From: Novosphingobium sp. 9U
GTDB taxonomy: Bacteria > Pseudomonadota > Alphaproteobacteria > Sphingomonadales > Sphingomonadaceae
Reading direction: 5' to 3'
DNA length: 64,000 bases
Assembly: GCF_902506425.1 (NCBI RefSeq)
Contig: NZ_LR732469.1
Location: 2,470,770 to 2,534,769, forward strand
Below, one piece after another: positions 1-8,894 of the stretch. Under the pieces are notes generated by a model. It did not search any database. It saw nothing but the letters and a program-made list of their open reading frames with translations, and had not been told where the DNA came from. Position numbers and translations under genes: made by a program. Numbering within the stretch: position 1 is the first letter of the stretch; each line of letters begins with the position of its first letter.

Positions 1-401
1 AACTCGTTCATCGGCACGATACCGCCCCCGACTTCGTTCGAGACGATCGCTAACGGTACCAAACACCGGTCCATCGCCGTCACAAAGCCCTCCGTGGAAG
101 CGGCGACATCGCGTTCGGCCAGCATCAGGTTCGACAGCCACAACGTCATGCAGTCGATCAGGATGGCGTCGGCCTCGCGGCTCGCCCGATCGAGAGCATC
201 GGACAGCTCGAGCGGAGCCTCGTAGGTGCTCCAGCGCGATCCCCGATCGGCGCGGTGGCGTGCGATACGGTCGGTCATTTCGGCGTCGTGCGCCTCGGCC
301 GTCGCGATGAAGGCGAGTCTGCCGGGCTGCGCCTCGACGCGCTGTTGCGCATAGCGGCTCTTGCCCGAGCGCGCTCCGCCGACGACGAACAGCGTCCGCA
401 T
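1..401 (-). CDS. cobU: Adenosylcobinamide kinase/guanylyltransferase CobU, 3' end cut by window edge
   Basis: CobU phosphorylates adenosylcobinamide and transfers GMP to it, giving AdoCbi-GDP for CobS. The first 133 codons are present. The N-terminus carries the P-loop GGARSGKS, and near the window edge is the family signature VSNEVGGGIVP. The ATG at 399-401 shares one base with the cobQ stop codon, so the two genes are translationally coupled. It is the last visible gene of the B12 operon transcribed leftward. The C-terminus lies outside the window. Confidence 0.95.
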   Translation of the reverse strand, partial: MRTLFVVGGARSGKSRYAQQRVEAQPGRLAFIATAEAHDAEMTDRIARHRADRGSRWSTYEAPLELSDALDRASREADAILIDCMTLWLSNLMLAERDVAASTEGFVTAMDRCLVPLAIVSNEVGGGIVPMNE

Positions 402-1858
402 CAATCCGCCTTGCCCGCAAGTGCGATCAGCGCGTCGATGTCGAGGCAGGCTTCCAGGTCGCGTGCCAGTTCATCGAGCGCTGTGTCGACGATATGGTGA
501 TGGTCCGCTGCGTCGCTCGCGGCGCCGATCCGTTCCAGCAGCGCTCGCCTCAGCGCGCCAGACGCGAGCAGGCCATGACAGTACGTGCCCATGACGTTCC
601 CGTCGGGAGAGATCGAGCCGTCCGGTCGGTCTTCTTCCAAGAAGGCAAAGGCTTGCGCGCCGGCAGGCACCGCAGTCGAGCCCATGTGCATCTCGTACCC
701 CTCGAATGGGTGATCCAGAGCAGTTCCGCTCACCCGGCGTAGGGTCTTGCGTTCGCCCAGCACGGTCTCTCCCTCCAGCAGGCCGAGGCCCGCGGTGCCG
801 CTTGGCGCACCTTCGATGCCGAGCGGATCGCTGATCGTGCGCCCCAGCATCTGGTACCCGGCGCAAATGCCCAGGATCATGCCGCCGCGTCGATGGTGCG
901 ACGCGATGTCGATGTCCCATCCTTGCGAGCGCAGGAAGCGCATGTCCGCGATTGTCGCCTTGGAGCCTGGCAGGACGATCAGCGCGGCATCGGCGGGGAT
1001 GGGCCGGCCTGGCGGCACCATGACCAGATCGACGTCGGGCTCTGCCTTGAGCGGATCCAGGTCATCGAAGTTGGCAATGCGCGGCAGCATGGGGCAGGCC
1101 ACCAGGACCCGGCCTTCGCTGCGCTGAGCATTTCGCTCCAGCACGACGGCGTCCTCGCTCGGCAGGCGAGCCACGCAAGGAAGCCAGGGCACGAGGCCGA
1201 AGCCACGCCACCCGGTGCGCTGCTCGATCGCGGAATACCCGTCGGCGAAGAGGGCGGGGTCGCCGCGGAACTTGTTGACGATGAAGCCTTGGATCATCGC
1301 TGCGTCTTCGGGCTCAATGACGGCGCGCGTGCCGACGAGCGAGGCGATGACGCCGCCGCGGTCGATGTCGCCGACCAGCACGACCGGCACCCGGGCAGCG
1401 CGGGCAAAGCCCATGTTGGCGATGTCCCCCTCTCGCAAGTTGATCTCGGCCGGGGAGCCCGCGCCTTCGACGACGACGATGTCGCATCGTGCCCGCAGTC
1501 GCTCCCAGCTTTGCAGCACATCGGGCAAAAGGCTGCGGCGCCCCTCACGAAAGTTGGAGGAGCCCAGCGTGCCGCGCACCTGGCCGTGGACGATCAGTTG
1601 CGAGGTGCGGTCCGCCTGGGGCTTGAGCAGCACCGGGTTCATGTCGGTATGCGGCTCGGCCCTGGCGGCGAGCGCCTGCAGTGCCTGCGCGCGGCCGATC
1701 TCGCCGCCATCGACGGTGACCGCCGCATTGTTCGACATGTTCTGCGGCTTGAACGGCAGCACCCGCAGGCCCCAATTGGCCAGCGCGCGGCACAGTCCTG
1801 CGACCAGCACCGATTTGCCGACGTCCGACCCTGTTCCCTGCAGCATCACAGCAGCCAC
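401..1858 (-). CDS. cobQ: Cobyric acid synthase CobQ
   Basis: Glutamine-dependent amidotransferase that amidates four side-chain carboxylates of adenosylcobyrinate a,c-diamide to give cobyrate. The 485-residue product has the N-terminal synthetase motif GTGSDVGKS (about residues 8-16) and a C-terminal class I-like glutaminase domain with the nucleophile in GICAGYQ (about residue 335) and a late GTYCHG. I chose the GTG at 1856-1858 because GGGAGG stands 6 nt before it. An in-frame ATG four codons later is the alternative. The start lies inside the 3' end of cbiB. Confidence 0.95.
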   Translation of the reverse strand: MAAVMLQGTGSDVGKSVLVAGLCRALANWGLRVLPFKPQNMSNNAAVTVDGGEIGRAQALQALAARAEPHTDMNPVLLKPQADRTSQLIVHGQVRGTLGSSNFREGRRSLLPDVLQSWERLRARCDIVVVEGAGSPAEINLREGDIANMGFARAARVPVVLVGDIDRGGVIASLVGTRAVIEPEDAAMIQGFIVNKFRGDPALFADGYSAIEQRTGWRGFGLVPWLPCVARLPSEDAVVLERNAQRSEGRVLVACPMLPRIANFDDLDPLKAEPDVDLVMVPPGRPIPADAALIVLPGSKATIADMRFLRSQGWDIDIASHHRRGGMILGICAGYQMLGRTISDPLGIEGAPSGTAGLGLLEGETVLGERKTLRRVSGTALDHPFEGYEMHMGSTAVPAGAQAFAFLEEDRPDGSISPDGNVMGTYCHGLLASGALRRALLERIGAASDAADHHHIVDTALDELARDLEACLDIDALIALAGKAD

Positions 1859-2781
1859 TCGACACCTCCCGTCGCGATCCAGGCTAGCCCGCATGCGCGG
1901 ACGAACACGCGGCGCGCTTGTTGCATTGTCGCCAGATTTGCCTCGCCGCCATCGCCGATCCACGGCTTGGCAACCAGCATGCCGTCGTAGCGGATCGGAC
2001 CCGCCAGACGCGCGTTCAGTACTCCTGCCATGGCAGCTTCCGGCCAGCCGGCATTGGGTGAGGCATGCTTCGCGTGGTCGCGCCAGAGCACGCGCCAGCC
2101 ACCGCCACCAGCCATGCAGATCAGCGCGGCGGAGAGCCGAGCGGGCACGAGGTTGGCAAGGTCGTCCAAGCGTGCACTTGCCCAACCGAACGCGCGCAGT
2201 GGCTCTTCCGGATGGCCGACGAGGCTGTCGGCGGTGTTGATGGCCTTGTAGGCCCAGACGCCCGGGAGGCCGAGTACCACAAGCCAGAATAAGGGTGCGA
2301 TCACACCATCACAGAAACTCTCCGCCAGGCTCTCGATCGCGGCGCGGGCTATGGCCGGCTCATCGAGCCGAGCCGTATCGCGGCCCACGATCATGCCGAC
2401 CGCGCGCCGCGCCGCCGGCAGGTCACCGCTTCCCAGCGCGACTTCGATGGGTCGGTAATGCTCGAGGAGGCTGCGCTGCGCCAGCGCCGGCCAGGCTGCG
2501 AGCGCGACGGGCAGCCAACCCCATGGGCCGGCGAAATAGCGGAGCGCGCTCTCCAGCAGAGCCGCAGTTCCCGCACTGACCGCGACGAGGATTGCCAGCG
2601 TCGCCACACCCAGCAGCTTGCGAAGTGCCTGGCTGGTGCGGGGTTTATTCCAGCGCGTCTCGCACCATCCGATCATCCGCGCAAAGGTGCCGACGGGGTG
2701 ACCGGCTCGTCGGTAGAGCCAGTTCGGCCATCCGATCGTGGCGTCGACCGCCAGGGCAACAAAGGCGACGGGCTCAACCAC
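1846..2781 (-). CDS. cbiB: Adenosylcobinamide-phosphate synthase CbiB (CobD), membrane protein
   Basis: Integral membrane enzyme that joins cobyrate to aminopropanol or its phosphate. The 311 residues match the usual family length. Motifs include the C-terminal stretch around IRYDGMLVAKPWIGDG and a central FCDGVIAPLFW segment, with several hydrophobic helices. The start is a GTG at 2779-2781 that overlaps the upstream aminotransferase by 8 nt, giving MVEPVAFVAL. The longer open frame reaching 2835 is only read-back into the neighbour. It sits between the aminotransferase and cobQ in the same operon. Confidence 0.93.
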   Translation of the reverse strand: MVEPVAFVALAVDATIGWPNWLYRRAGHPVGTFARMIGWCETRWNKPRTSQALRKLLGVATLAILVAVSAGTAALLESALRYFAGPWGWLPVALAAWPALAQRSLLEHYRPIEVALGSGDLPAARRAVGMIVGRDTARLDEPAIARAAIESLAESFCDGVIAPLFWLVVLGLPGVWAYKAINTADSLVGHPEEPLRAFGWASARLDDLANLVPARLSAALICMAGGGGWRVLWRDHAKHASPNAGWPEAAMAGVLNARLAGPIRYDGMLVAKPWIGDGGEANLATMQQARRVFVRACGLAWIATGGVEWLL

Positions 2782-3730
2782 GCGCGAGCGCCATGCCGAG
2801 CCTGGCGAGGGCTTGAGGGTTCGGCGGAAGACCAAAACGCAGAAGGTGAGGGTGGTTGGCGAATGGACGGGTCAAGATGTGCCGACCTGCCAAATCGGTG
2901 AATAGCCCATGCGCGTCGGGCGCCTCGACAAGCCGGAACAGCGGACAGGCGCCGCTTGGCTGGAGCCCATGCTCCAGCAGCAATGCGTCGAGATCGCGTG
3001 CGGCGGCGGGCAGCGCAGCGCGGGTTCGCGCGATCCAGCGCACGTCGTTGTAGGCAGCGATGCCGAAGCTCAGGGCAGCGGCGCAGACCGGCCATTCGCC
3101 GAACAGCTGGCGCAACCGTGCAAGGAGGACCGTGGGAGCAAGGACGAAGCCGAGGCGCACGCCGGCAAGGCCGAAGAACTTGCCGAAAGAGCGGGTGACG
3201 ATCAGGCGGCGGTTGTCCGCTACCAGATCGGCGACGCTCCATTCGCGTGCGCAGTCGACGAAAGCCTCGTCGACGACCAGCCAGCCGCCGCCTGCCTCCT
3301 GCCGTGCAAGCGCCTCCAACATCGCCTCGCGCGAAGTAAGCGCTCCATCGGGGTTGTTGGGGTTGCCGATGACGAGCACGCTTGCACCGCCACGCTCCGG
3401 CGTCGCCGCGAAGGCTTCGATGTGCGTGCCGTAGCACAGCGGTAGATGCTCGCCTGGCAAGCGCAGCACCTGTCCGAGCGCCCGCAGTCCCGCCTCGCTG
3501 CCTGGGACTGCAAGGCACAGGTGCAGGGGCACGCCGAAGTACTGCGCCGCAGCTCGCTCCAGTTCGGCGAGAGCGGCCGGGTCGGGCAGGGCGCGCCAGT
3601 CCACTTCCGGGGGCGACGGAGGTGCCCAGGCCTCTGGGTTGATGCCGACCGAGAGGTCGAGCCAGTCGCAAGCCTCGCCACCGAAGCGCACCCTCGCGTC
3701 CGCCAGGCGCCCGCCGTGATGGGTGTGCAT
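2774..3730 (-). CDS. cobC: PLP-dependent threonine-phosphate decarboxylase/aminotransferase (CobC of P. denitrificans, CobD of Salmonella)
   Basis: A fold-type I PLP protein of 318 residues from the family that supplies (R)-1-amino-2-propanol phosphate for the nucleotide loop. Visible features are the N-terminal MHTHHGGRL typical of cobalamin-cluster members, the NPNNPDG pyridine-ring loop, the DEAF segment and the Schiff-base lysine in TRSFGKFFGLAG. It starts at ATG 3728-3730, 5 nt after cobS. Nomenclature clashes between systems: the phosphatase two genes upstream is also called CobC in enteric bacteria. Confidence 0.92.
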   Translation of the reverse strand: MHTHHGGRLADARVRFGGEACDWLDLSVGINPEAWAPPSPPEVDWRALPDPAALAELERAAAQYFGVPLHLCLAVPGSEAGLRALGQVLRLPGEHLPLCYGTHIEAFAATPERGGASVLVIGNPNNPDGALTSREAMLEALARQEAGGGWLVVDEAFVDCAREWSVADLVADNRRLIVTRSFGKFFGLAGVRLGFVLAPTVLLARLRQLFGEWPVCAAALSFGIAAYNDVRWIARTRAALPAAARDLDALLLEHGLQPSGACPLFRLVEAPDAHGLFTDLAGRHILTRPFANHPHLLRFGLPPNPQALARLGMALARG

Positions 3731-3735
3731 GCCGC

Positions 3736-4446
3736 TCACGCCGCGAGCACCAGCGCACCGAGCAGCATGGTTTCGATCACCTCGATGCCGGCGCCGTGTC
3801 CGTCGCCCGAAATCCCGCCGATGCGTAGCCGCAGCCACCAGCCCCACAGCGCAAAGGCTGGTAAGGCGAAGAGCAGCGCCGGTGCCAAGGCGACGCTCGC
3901 GGCGCCGAAGGTCAGGAGCCAGGCCGCGGTGGCAGTCCAGGTCGCTCCCGCATCAAACGTGCTGCCCAGGCCTTGATGCAGCGGCGGCAGAACCAGTGTC
4001 CAAAGCAGCGGACCGATCCGGGCAATTGCGGGGACGAACACGATCGGGAGCAGCGATCCGCACAGCGCCGCATGCAACAGGACGAGTTTGGCAATCAGCT
4101 GCAAGGCGATCGCCGTCACGCCGAAGCTGCCGATGTGCGGGTCAGCCAGTACTGCGGAAATCCGGCGCGGGTCACCATGGCCGGCGCCCGCGGCATCGGC
4201 AACATCGCCCAAGCCGTCGAGATGCAGCGCTCCGGTGATCCCCACCCATGCCAGCAGGGCGAGGAGTGCCCCTACCCAGGTGTCACGCTGAAGGCCGAGC
4301 CAGGCCGCGCCGGCTACGAACGTACCGACGAAGAGGCCGACCAGGGGAAACCAGCGGATCGCTGCAGCAAGGTGGCGCGGTTCGGCTGCGACTTGTGGCA
4401 AGGGCACTCGCGTCATGAATTGGAAGGCGAGGATGAGCGACCTCAC
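3736..4446 (-). CDS. cobS: Adenosylcobinamide-GDP ribazoletransferase CobS
   Basis: Membrane-bound cobalamin synthase that condenses AdoCbi-GDP with alpha-ribazole or its phosphate. The 236 residues are mostly hydrophobic. The N-terminal FQFMTRVPLP and the metal-binding motif LHLDGLGDVADA (DGLADTADA in most relatives) are diagnostic, and a C-terminal ISGDGHGA loop follows. The GTG start at 4444-4446 overlaps the phosphatase stop codon by 4 nt (GTGA). A longer open reading to 4761 is not supported. Confidence 0.94.
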   Translation of the reverse strand: MRSLILAFQFMTRVPLPQVAAEPRHLAAAIRWFPLVGLFVGTFVAGAAWLGLQRDTWVGALLALLAWVGITGALHLDGLGDVADAAGAGHGDPRRISAVLADPHIGSFGVTAIALQLIAKLVLLHAALCGSLLPIVFVPAIARIGPLLWTLVLPPLHQGLGSTFDAGATWTATAAWLLTFGAASVALAPALLFALPAFALWGWWLRLRIGGISGDGHGAGIEVIETMLLGALVLAA

Positions 4447-5027
4447 ACATCCTCTCCGCGCAGACCGACGACTTGCCCCGCGCCCTCGGGCCAGATGCGC
4501 ACGCTCAGCAGTGCACGGTAAGGCAGGTCGATCGCCCAAACGGCTCGATGATCCAGACCGGTCAGCGCTGAGAGAGCCGCGCGCATCACGCCAGCGTGGG
4601 TGACGACGAGGGTTTGGTTGCGCAGCATGGTCAAGGCGGCGGAGACGCGTGCCCGCAGCTCCGACCAGCGTTCCCCCCCGGGCGGAGCTTGCCCCTCCGG
4701 ATCGTTCCAGAATGACCTGAGAGCCTCGGGATCGACGCTTGCCGGCGCCTGACCGTCCCAAGTACCGAAGTTCAGCTCACGCCATCGTGCATCGAGGCTG
4801 AGCGGCAGGTTCAGGTGCCGCGCAAGGCTGGCCGCTTGCGCCGAGGCGCGAACGAGGTCCGAGGTGGCGATGCCGCTCAGTGGCAGGGTGCGCGCGAGTT
4901 GGAGCATGCGCGGGCAGTCGTCCGTCACCGCCGGCTCGTCGGTATGGCCGAGCAGCAACCCGGTTTGGGTCGGCGGACCGTGACGCAGGAGATGGACGAC
5001 GCGCCCGCTCACCACCTTGTCAGTCAC
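4443..5027 (-). CDS. Histidine phosphatase, probable alpha-ribazole-5'-phosphate phosphatase
   Basis: Phosphoglycerate-mutase-like phosphatase of 194 residues with the catalytic RHG near residue 15 and a second histidine in VVTHAGVMRA. In this operon it most likely dephosphorylates alpha-ribazole-5'-phosphate or adenosylcobalamin-5'-phosphate, the step assigned to CobC in Salmonella. The start is a GTG at 5025-5027, overlapping the cobT stop by 4 nt. The fold is clear, and the substrate is inferred from position between cobT and cobS. Confidence 0.87.
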   Translation of the reverse strand: MTDKVVSGRVVHLLRHGPPTQTGLLLGHTDEPAVTDDCPRMLQLARTLPLSGIATSDLVRASAQAASLARHLNLPLSLDARWRELNFGTWDGQAPASVDPEALRSFWNDPEGQAPPGGERWSELRARVSAALTMLRNQTLVVTHAGVMRAALSALTGLDHRAVWAIDLPYRALLSVRIWPEGAGQVVGLRGEDV

Positions 5028-6040
5028 TGGGCTCTCGCCACGGCGGCTTCGGCGAAGGTCGCCATGCGGTCGTGCGTCGCCATTGCTGCACGCACCAGCG
5101 GCACGGCCAACGCGGCTCCGCTTCCTTCCCCCAACCGCATATCGAGGCGCAGCAGCGGCTCGAGGCCGAGGCAATCGAGCAGCAACTGGTGCGCTGCCTC
5201 GGCGGAGCAATGCGCCGCAAGGCAGTGACGCGTGAACTGCGGATGCTGCGCAGCAATCGGTGCGATGGCGGCGCAGGCGATGAAGCCGTCGAGCAGCACC
5301 GGAACGCGCTGCAGCCGCGCGGCAAGCATGGCGCCGGCCATCGCCGCGATCTCGCGACCGCCCAGCCGGCGCAAGGTCTCGAATGGGTCGCAGCAGTGCG
5401 GCAGGTGGAGCGCCAGCGCTTGTTCTACGGCGTCGATCTTGCGCACCAGCCCGGCGCCGTCCACGCCAGTGCCGGTGCCGCACCATTGCGCTCCGGTGCC
5501 GCCGAAGGCCGCCGCGCAGAGTGCCGCCGCGGGTGTCGTGTTGCCAATGCCCATCTCGCCGACCAAGAGCAGCTGCGTGTCCGGGGCGACCACGGCCGCG
5601 CCCGCGTTGAGGGCGTCGAGGCACTCGGCCTCGCTCATCGCCGGATCCCTGGAGATATCGCCGGTCGGGCAGTCGAGATCGAGGGGAACGACCGTCAGCT
5701 CCGCACTTGCGCACTGCGCGAGCACGTTGATCGCGGCGCCGCCGGTCTCGAAGTTGGCGACCATCTGCGCCGTGACTTCGGCAGGAAAGGCGCTCACGCC
5801 GCGCGCCGCCACGCCGTGGTTTCCGGCGAAGATGGCTGCGCGTACGCACCCGAGTTGCGGACGTGGGTTGTCCTGCCAACCTGCCATGAACACTGCGATC
5901 TCTTCCAGCCGGCCGAGCGAACCGGCGGGCTTGGTGAGTTCCGCCTGCCGTGCCCGTGCGGCGCGGATCGCATGCTCCGAGGCGCCGGGCAGATGGGTCA
6001 CGGCGTCGAGGAACGCAGAGCGGTGCGCGAAGGAGATCAT
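5024..6040 (-). CDS. cobT: Nicotinate-nucleotide:dimethylbenzimidazole phosphoribosyltransferase CobT
   Basis: Activates the lower ligand by forming alpha-ribazole 5'-phosphate from NaMN and dimethylbenzimidazole. The 338 residues contain KPAGSLGRLE, FAGNHGVAARGVSAFP and GEMGIGNTT, all family hallmarks. The ATG at 6038-6040 overlaps the DUF1636 gene by 4 nt (ATGA). A GTG two codons earlier is possible. No bluB for dimethylbenzimidazole synthesis is seen in the window. Confidence 0.95.
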   Translation of the reverse strand: MISFAHRSAFLDAVTHLPGASEHAIRAARARQAELTKPAGSLGRLEEIAVFMAGWQDNPRPQLGCVRAAIFAGNHGVAARGVSAFPAEVTAQMVANFETGGAAINVLAQCASAELTVVPLDLDCPTGDISRDPAMSEAECLDALNAGAAVVAPDTQLLLVGEMGIGNTTPAAALCAAAFGGTGAQWCGTGTGVDGAGLVRKIDAVEQALALHLPHCCDPFETLRRLGGREIAAMAGAMLAARLQRVPVLLDGFIACAAIAPIAAQHPQFTRHCLAAHCSAEAAHQLLLDCLGLEPLLRLDMRLGEGSGAALAVPLVRAAMATHDRMATFAEAAVARAQ

Positions 6041-6444
6041 GTGCACAGATACCCTTCAGGAGGCGTGCGCACGATGAAGTGGCCCTTTACGCCGGCGGGC
6101 CAGTCGGCATAGCGGACCACGCCTTCTTCGCTGGCAGCATGGCGCAGCGCATAGGTGAGGATCGCGTGGGCTGCCTCGCGATCGGGCGTGAAATCGCCCA
6201 GCACGTAGCCGACTTTGCCCGGCGCGCGGATGTGGACCGAGCAGTGGCGCTTGCAGGAGAACAGGCAGGGCATTTCCTGCACCGCTACGCTCGCCAGCTC
6301 GGGCTCCTCAAGCTGCACGGCGCGCATCGCCTCGGCGAGCAGCGCGCCGCCGCGCTGCCCGCTCTCGTCGTCGCGCGCTTCGGCGGAGAAGCGGCAGGTG
6401 GAGCAGACCACCACCGCTGCTCCCTGTTTGACCGGCTCCAGCAT
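6037..6444 (-). CDS. DUF1636-type cysteine-rich metal-binding protein
   Basis: A 135-residue protein resembling the DUF1636 family, which recurs in cobalamin gene clusters but has no settled role. It has an N-terminal CSTC pair near residue 14 and a later cluster PCLFSCKRHC, a thioredoxin-like-ferredoxin type arrangement that could hold an Fe-S cluster or bind cobalt. It directly abuts btuB (its ATG ends at 6444, the btuB stop begins at 6445) and overlaps cobT by 4 nt, so it is coupled to B12 synthesis under the same riboswitch. The function is not known to me. Confidence 0.8.
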   Translation of the reverse strand: MLEPVKQGAAVVVCSTCRFSAEARDDESGQRGGALLAEAMRAVQLEEPELASVAVQEMPCLFSCKRHCSVHIRAPGKVGYVLGDFTPDREAAHAILTYALRHAASEEGVVRYADWPAGVKGHFIVRTPPEGYLCT

Positions 6445-8367
6445 CTAGAATCGGCTCCTCAGGCCGAAGTAGACGGTGCGGCCTAGCGAGCCGTAGCCGC
6501 TGGTCGTCTGGTAATCCTTGTCGGCGAGGTTCTCGACGCGTGCCTGGAAGGTCAGCGCCTCGGCCACGCGCCATTGCGCGCGCAAGTCGATCAGCCAATA
6601 GTCGTCCAGTACCTCGGTGGTGCTGGCGCTGTTGAAGCTCTTGCCGGAGTAACGCGCCGCGATGCTGGCGCGCAGGCCTGCCGGCAGTTCGAACCCGCCT
6701 TCCACGTTGGCCAGGTGACGCGGCACGCGAGCGAGCTGGCGGCCGTAGAAGGCGGCATTGTCGCTACGGTCCTCGGCCTTAATCCAGCTATAGTTGCCTT
6801 CGACGAACAGCACGTTCCAGTGCGCCGAGCCGGTCAGTTCCAATCCGCGGGCGCGCGCCTGCTTGACGTTGGCATAGTACCCGAAGCGCGTGGTCGTGGT
6901 GCCCGGTATGAAGCACTGCGCCGGCAACGGGCCGCGCGTCGGACAGTTGGCGAAGTCGATCAGGTTGTCGGTGTCGCGCTGGAACCACGCAGCGGACGCA
7001 TGGAAGATCTCGCCGAAGCGGTGCTCCGCGCCGACTTCCCAGCCCTTCGCCTTCTCCGGCTGCAGCCCGGCCTTGCCGTAGATGCTGAAGAGCTGATAGA
7101 GGGACGGCGCCTTGTAGCCCTCGTCGTAGCTGGCGCGCAGGATTGTCGCGCCCTGATCCGGAGTGTAGGCGGCGCCGGCGCTGAACACGGTGTTGCCGCC
7201 GAACCGTGACTGGTCGTCGTAGCGGGCGCCGGCGTTGAGCGTCAGGCCGGTGAGGGGCGTGAGGCGCACCTGGCCGTAGACACTGTTGGTGTTCGCCTTC
7301 GTCGGCACCAGATCATAGGGCGTCAGCGTGTTCGACGGCGAAGCGGTGGTCATCCGCTGCTCCTCCCGCTCGGCGCCGAACACCAGGTCGAGCATGTCTG
7401 CAGCGTGGTAGGTGCCCTGGTACTCGAAACGCCGAATGCGGCCGTGAGCGTCGAAGTTGATCTGGCGAATGCGGCGCGCGGGATCGAAGTTCTGGCGGTA
7501 GGTCTCGGTCTGCAGCGCCGCGATGCGGTTCACCAGCTTGCCGTCGAGCAGGGCAAAGTTCAGCCCCGCATAGCCCGACCACTCCTCGGTAGTGCCATAG
7601 GCGCGTGAGTCTCCGCTGGTGCCGTCGAACTCGTTCTTCGCATCCGCCCAGTAGCCGCGCAGGTCGAGCGACACGCCTGGCGCAAGCTTGACCGTGGCCG
7701 TGCCGCTGGCCGCCTGGCGGGTGTAGCCGTCGTCCTCAGTGCCATTGGCGCGAGCCGAGATGCCGTCGGTAGTGAAGGTGGAGCCAGCGATGCGCCAGTC
7801 GATCGTTTCGCTGGTGCCGCCGATGCCGGCGCGAGCAGAGACGGTCTGGTGCGTGCCGGCCTCGGCCGCCATGCTGCCTTCGAGAGGCTTCTCGGGCTTG
7901 CGGGTCGAGACGTTGACCACGCCGCCGATCGCGTCGCTACTCCAAAGGATCGATTGCGGCCCGCGCAGGATCTCAATCCGCTCGATGTCGTCGAGCATCA
8001 GGTTCGAGCAAGCGTAGCCCCCAGCGGTGGAGGAGGGGTCGGCCAGGCGCATGCCGTCGATCACCATGACGGTCTGGCCCGCGTCGGCGCCGCGAATGCG
8101 CAGCGAAGTCGCAGTACCGTAGCCGCCATTGCGCGAAAGGCTGATGCCGGGGGTGCGTAGCAGGATGTCGCTGACGGCGATGGGCTGCGCATGCACGATT
8201 GCCTGCTCGTCCAGCACGGTGACGCTGGCGGAGTTGCGATCCTGCGTGACGGGCGCACGAAAGGCGGTGACGACGATGCTTTCGTCGGGCGCTTCGTCGG
8301 CGTGGGCAGGGGTGGCGAAGAGGGCGGAGAGGACCGAGACAGCGGCCAGGGAAGTAGAACGGATCAA
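6445..8367 (-). CDS. btuB: TonB-dependent cobalamin receptor BtuB
   Basis: Outer-membrane beta-barrel receptor for cobalamin or corrinoids, 640 residues. A signal peptide ends at PAHA, a TonB box (DESIVVTA) follows, then a plug with IRGADAGQTVMVIDG, and the barrel ends in an aromatic-terminated strand (GLRSRF). I chose TTG 8365-8367 because it is preceded by AAGGGG and gives a well-formed signal peptide. Upstream in-frame ATG codons lie in the leader. The riboswitch about 220 nt upstream identifies the substrate class and makes it the first gene of the leftward operon. Confidence 0.93.
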   Translation of the reverse strand: MIRSTSLAAVSVLSALFATPAHADEAPDESIVVTAFRAPVTQDRNSASVTVLDEQAIVHAQPIAVSDILLRTPGISLSRNGGYGTATSLRIRGADAGQTVMVIDGMRLADPSSTAGGYACSNLMLDDIERIEILRGPQSILWSSDAIGGVVNVSTRKPEKPLEGSMAAEAGTHQTVSARAGIGGTSETIDWRIAGSTFTTDGISARANGTEDDGYTRQAASGTATVKLAPGVSLDLRGYWADAKNEFDGTSGDSRAYGTTEEWSGYAGLNFALLDGKLVNRIAALQTETYRQNFDPARRIRQINFDAHGRIRRFEYQGTYHAADMLDLVFGAEREEQRMTTASPSNTLTPYDLVPTKANTNSVYGQVRLTPLTGLTLNAGARYDDQSRFGGNTVFSAGAAYTPDQGATILRASYDEGYKAPSLYQLFSIYGKAGLQPEKAKGWEVGAEHRFGEIFHASAAWFQRDTDNLIDFANCPTRGPLPAQCFIPGTTTTRFGYYANVKQARARGLELTGSAHWNVLFVEGNYSWIKAEDRSDNAAFYGRQLARVPRHLANVEGGFELPAGLRASIAARYSGKSFNSASTTEVLDDYWLIDLRAQWRVAEALTFQARVENLADKDYQTTSGYGSLGRTVYFGLRSRF

Positions 8368-8586
8368 GGGAATCCCCTTCTTGCAAACGGCGTCGTGCCC
8401 GCCGGTCGGCCGTTGCAAGAGGGGCATGCGCGCAGAACCCCTGCGCCAAGCAGGGCACGACATGACTCCCCCTTGCGCGGGATCACCCGGCAAGGCGGTT
8501 GCTGTCGTTGCGCGAGGGATGACCCTTGCGGTGAAGCAAGGGACCTCGAACACCCGGTGCACCCTGCCCGGATGAAGAACGACTGC
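8368..8586 (-). other. Long btuB leader between riboswitch and start codon
   Basis: A 219-nt untranslated stretch between the aptamer and btuB. It contains a perfect 7-bp stem (8523-8529 with 8536-8542, arms CCCTTGC/GCAAGGG, 6-nt loop) that could belong to the expression platform. No run of U residues follows, so translational rather than intrinsic-terminator control is more likely. The ribosome-binding AAGGGG sits just before the TTG. Confidence 0.5.
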
Positions 8587-8752
8587 GTCAGGCAGGTCTC
8601 CTGGCTTGCGGGTCAGCGCCGTTCCGGCCGCCTTCTCAGGACTGATGGTCCCAATGGCGTAATGGCCGGACGGCTCGCCGCTTACAGTTGCAGGGGCAGC
8701 CCGGGGCTTTCACCCGAGTTCCCTTTTGATCCCCTCGCGGGGAACCTGTCGC
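8587..8752 (-). ncRNA. Cobalamin riboswitch controlling the btuB-cob operon
   Basis: On the minus strand the conserved aptamer elements occur in order: GGTTCC near the start, AAAGGGAA, the core GCCCCTGCAACTGTAAGCGG, GAGCC, CCATTGGG, GAGAAGG and the closing AAGCCAGGAGACCTGCC. This is the standard AdoCbl-type aptamer order. It lies upstream of btuB and is expected to repress the whole leftward operon when B12 is plentiful. Confidence 0.95.
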
Positions 8753-8894
8753 GGCGCGGCCCCTACTGTGGCGATGCGAGAAGCGCAAGGGGTGGAACTG
8801 TACGTCCATGAACTAAGATCCGCTGGTGTCGAGCGGGGGAGGGGCGGTTGGCCGCTTGCGATGCGCCAAGACTTGGCTTATCCCCGCGAATGTA

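Noticed and set aside
893..1990. 365-residue open frame on the plus strand
   Set aside because: Antisense to cobQ, which has complete motifs and operon context.
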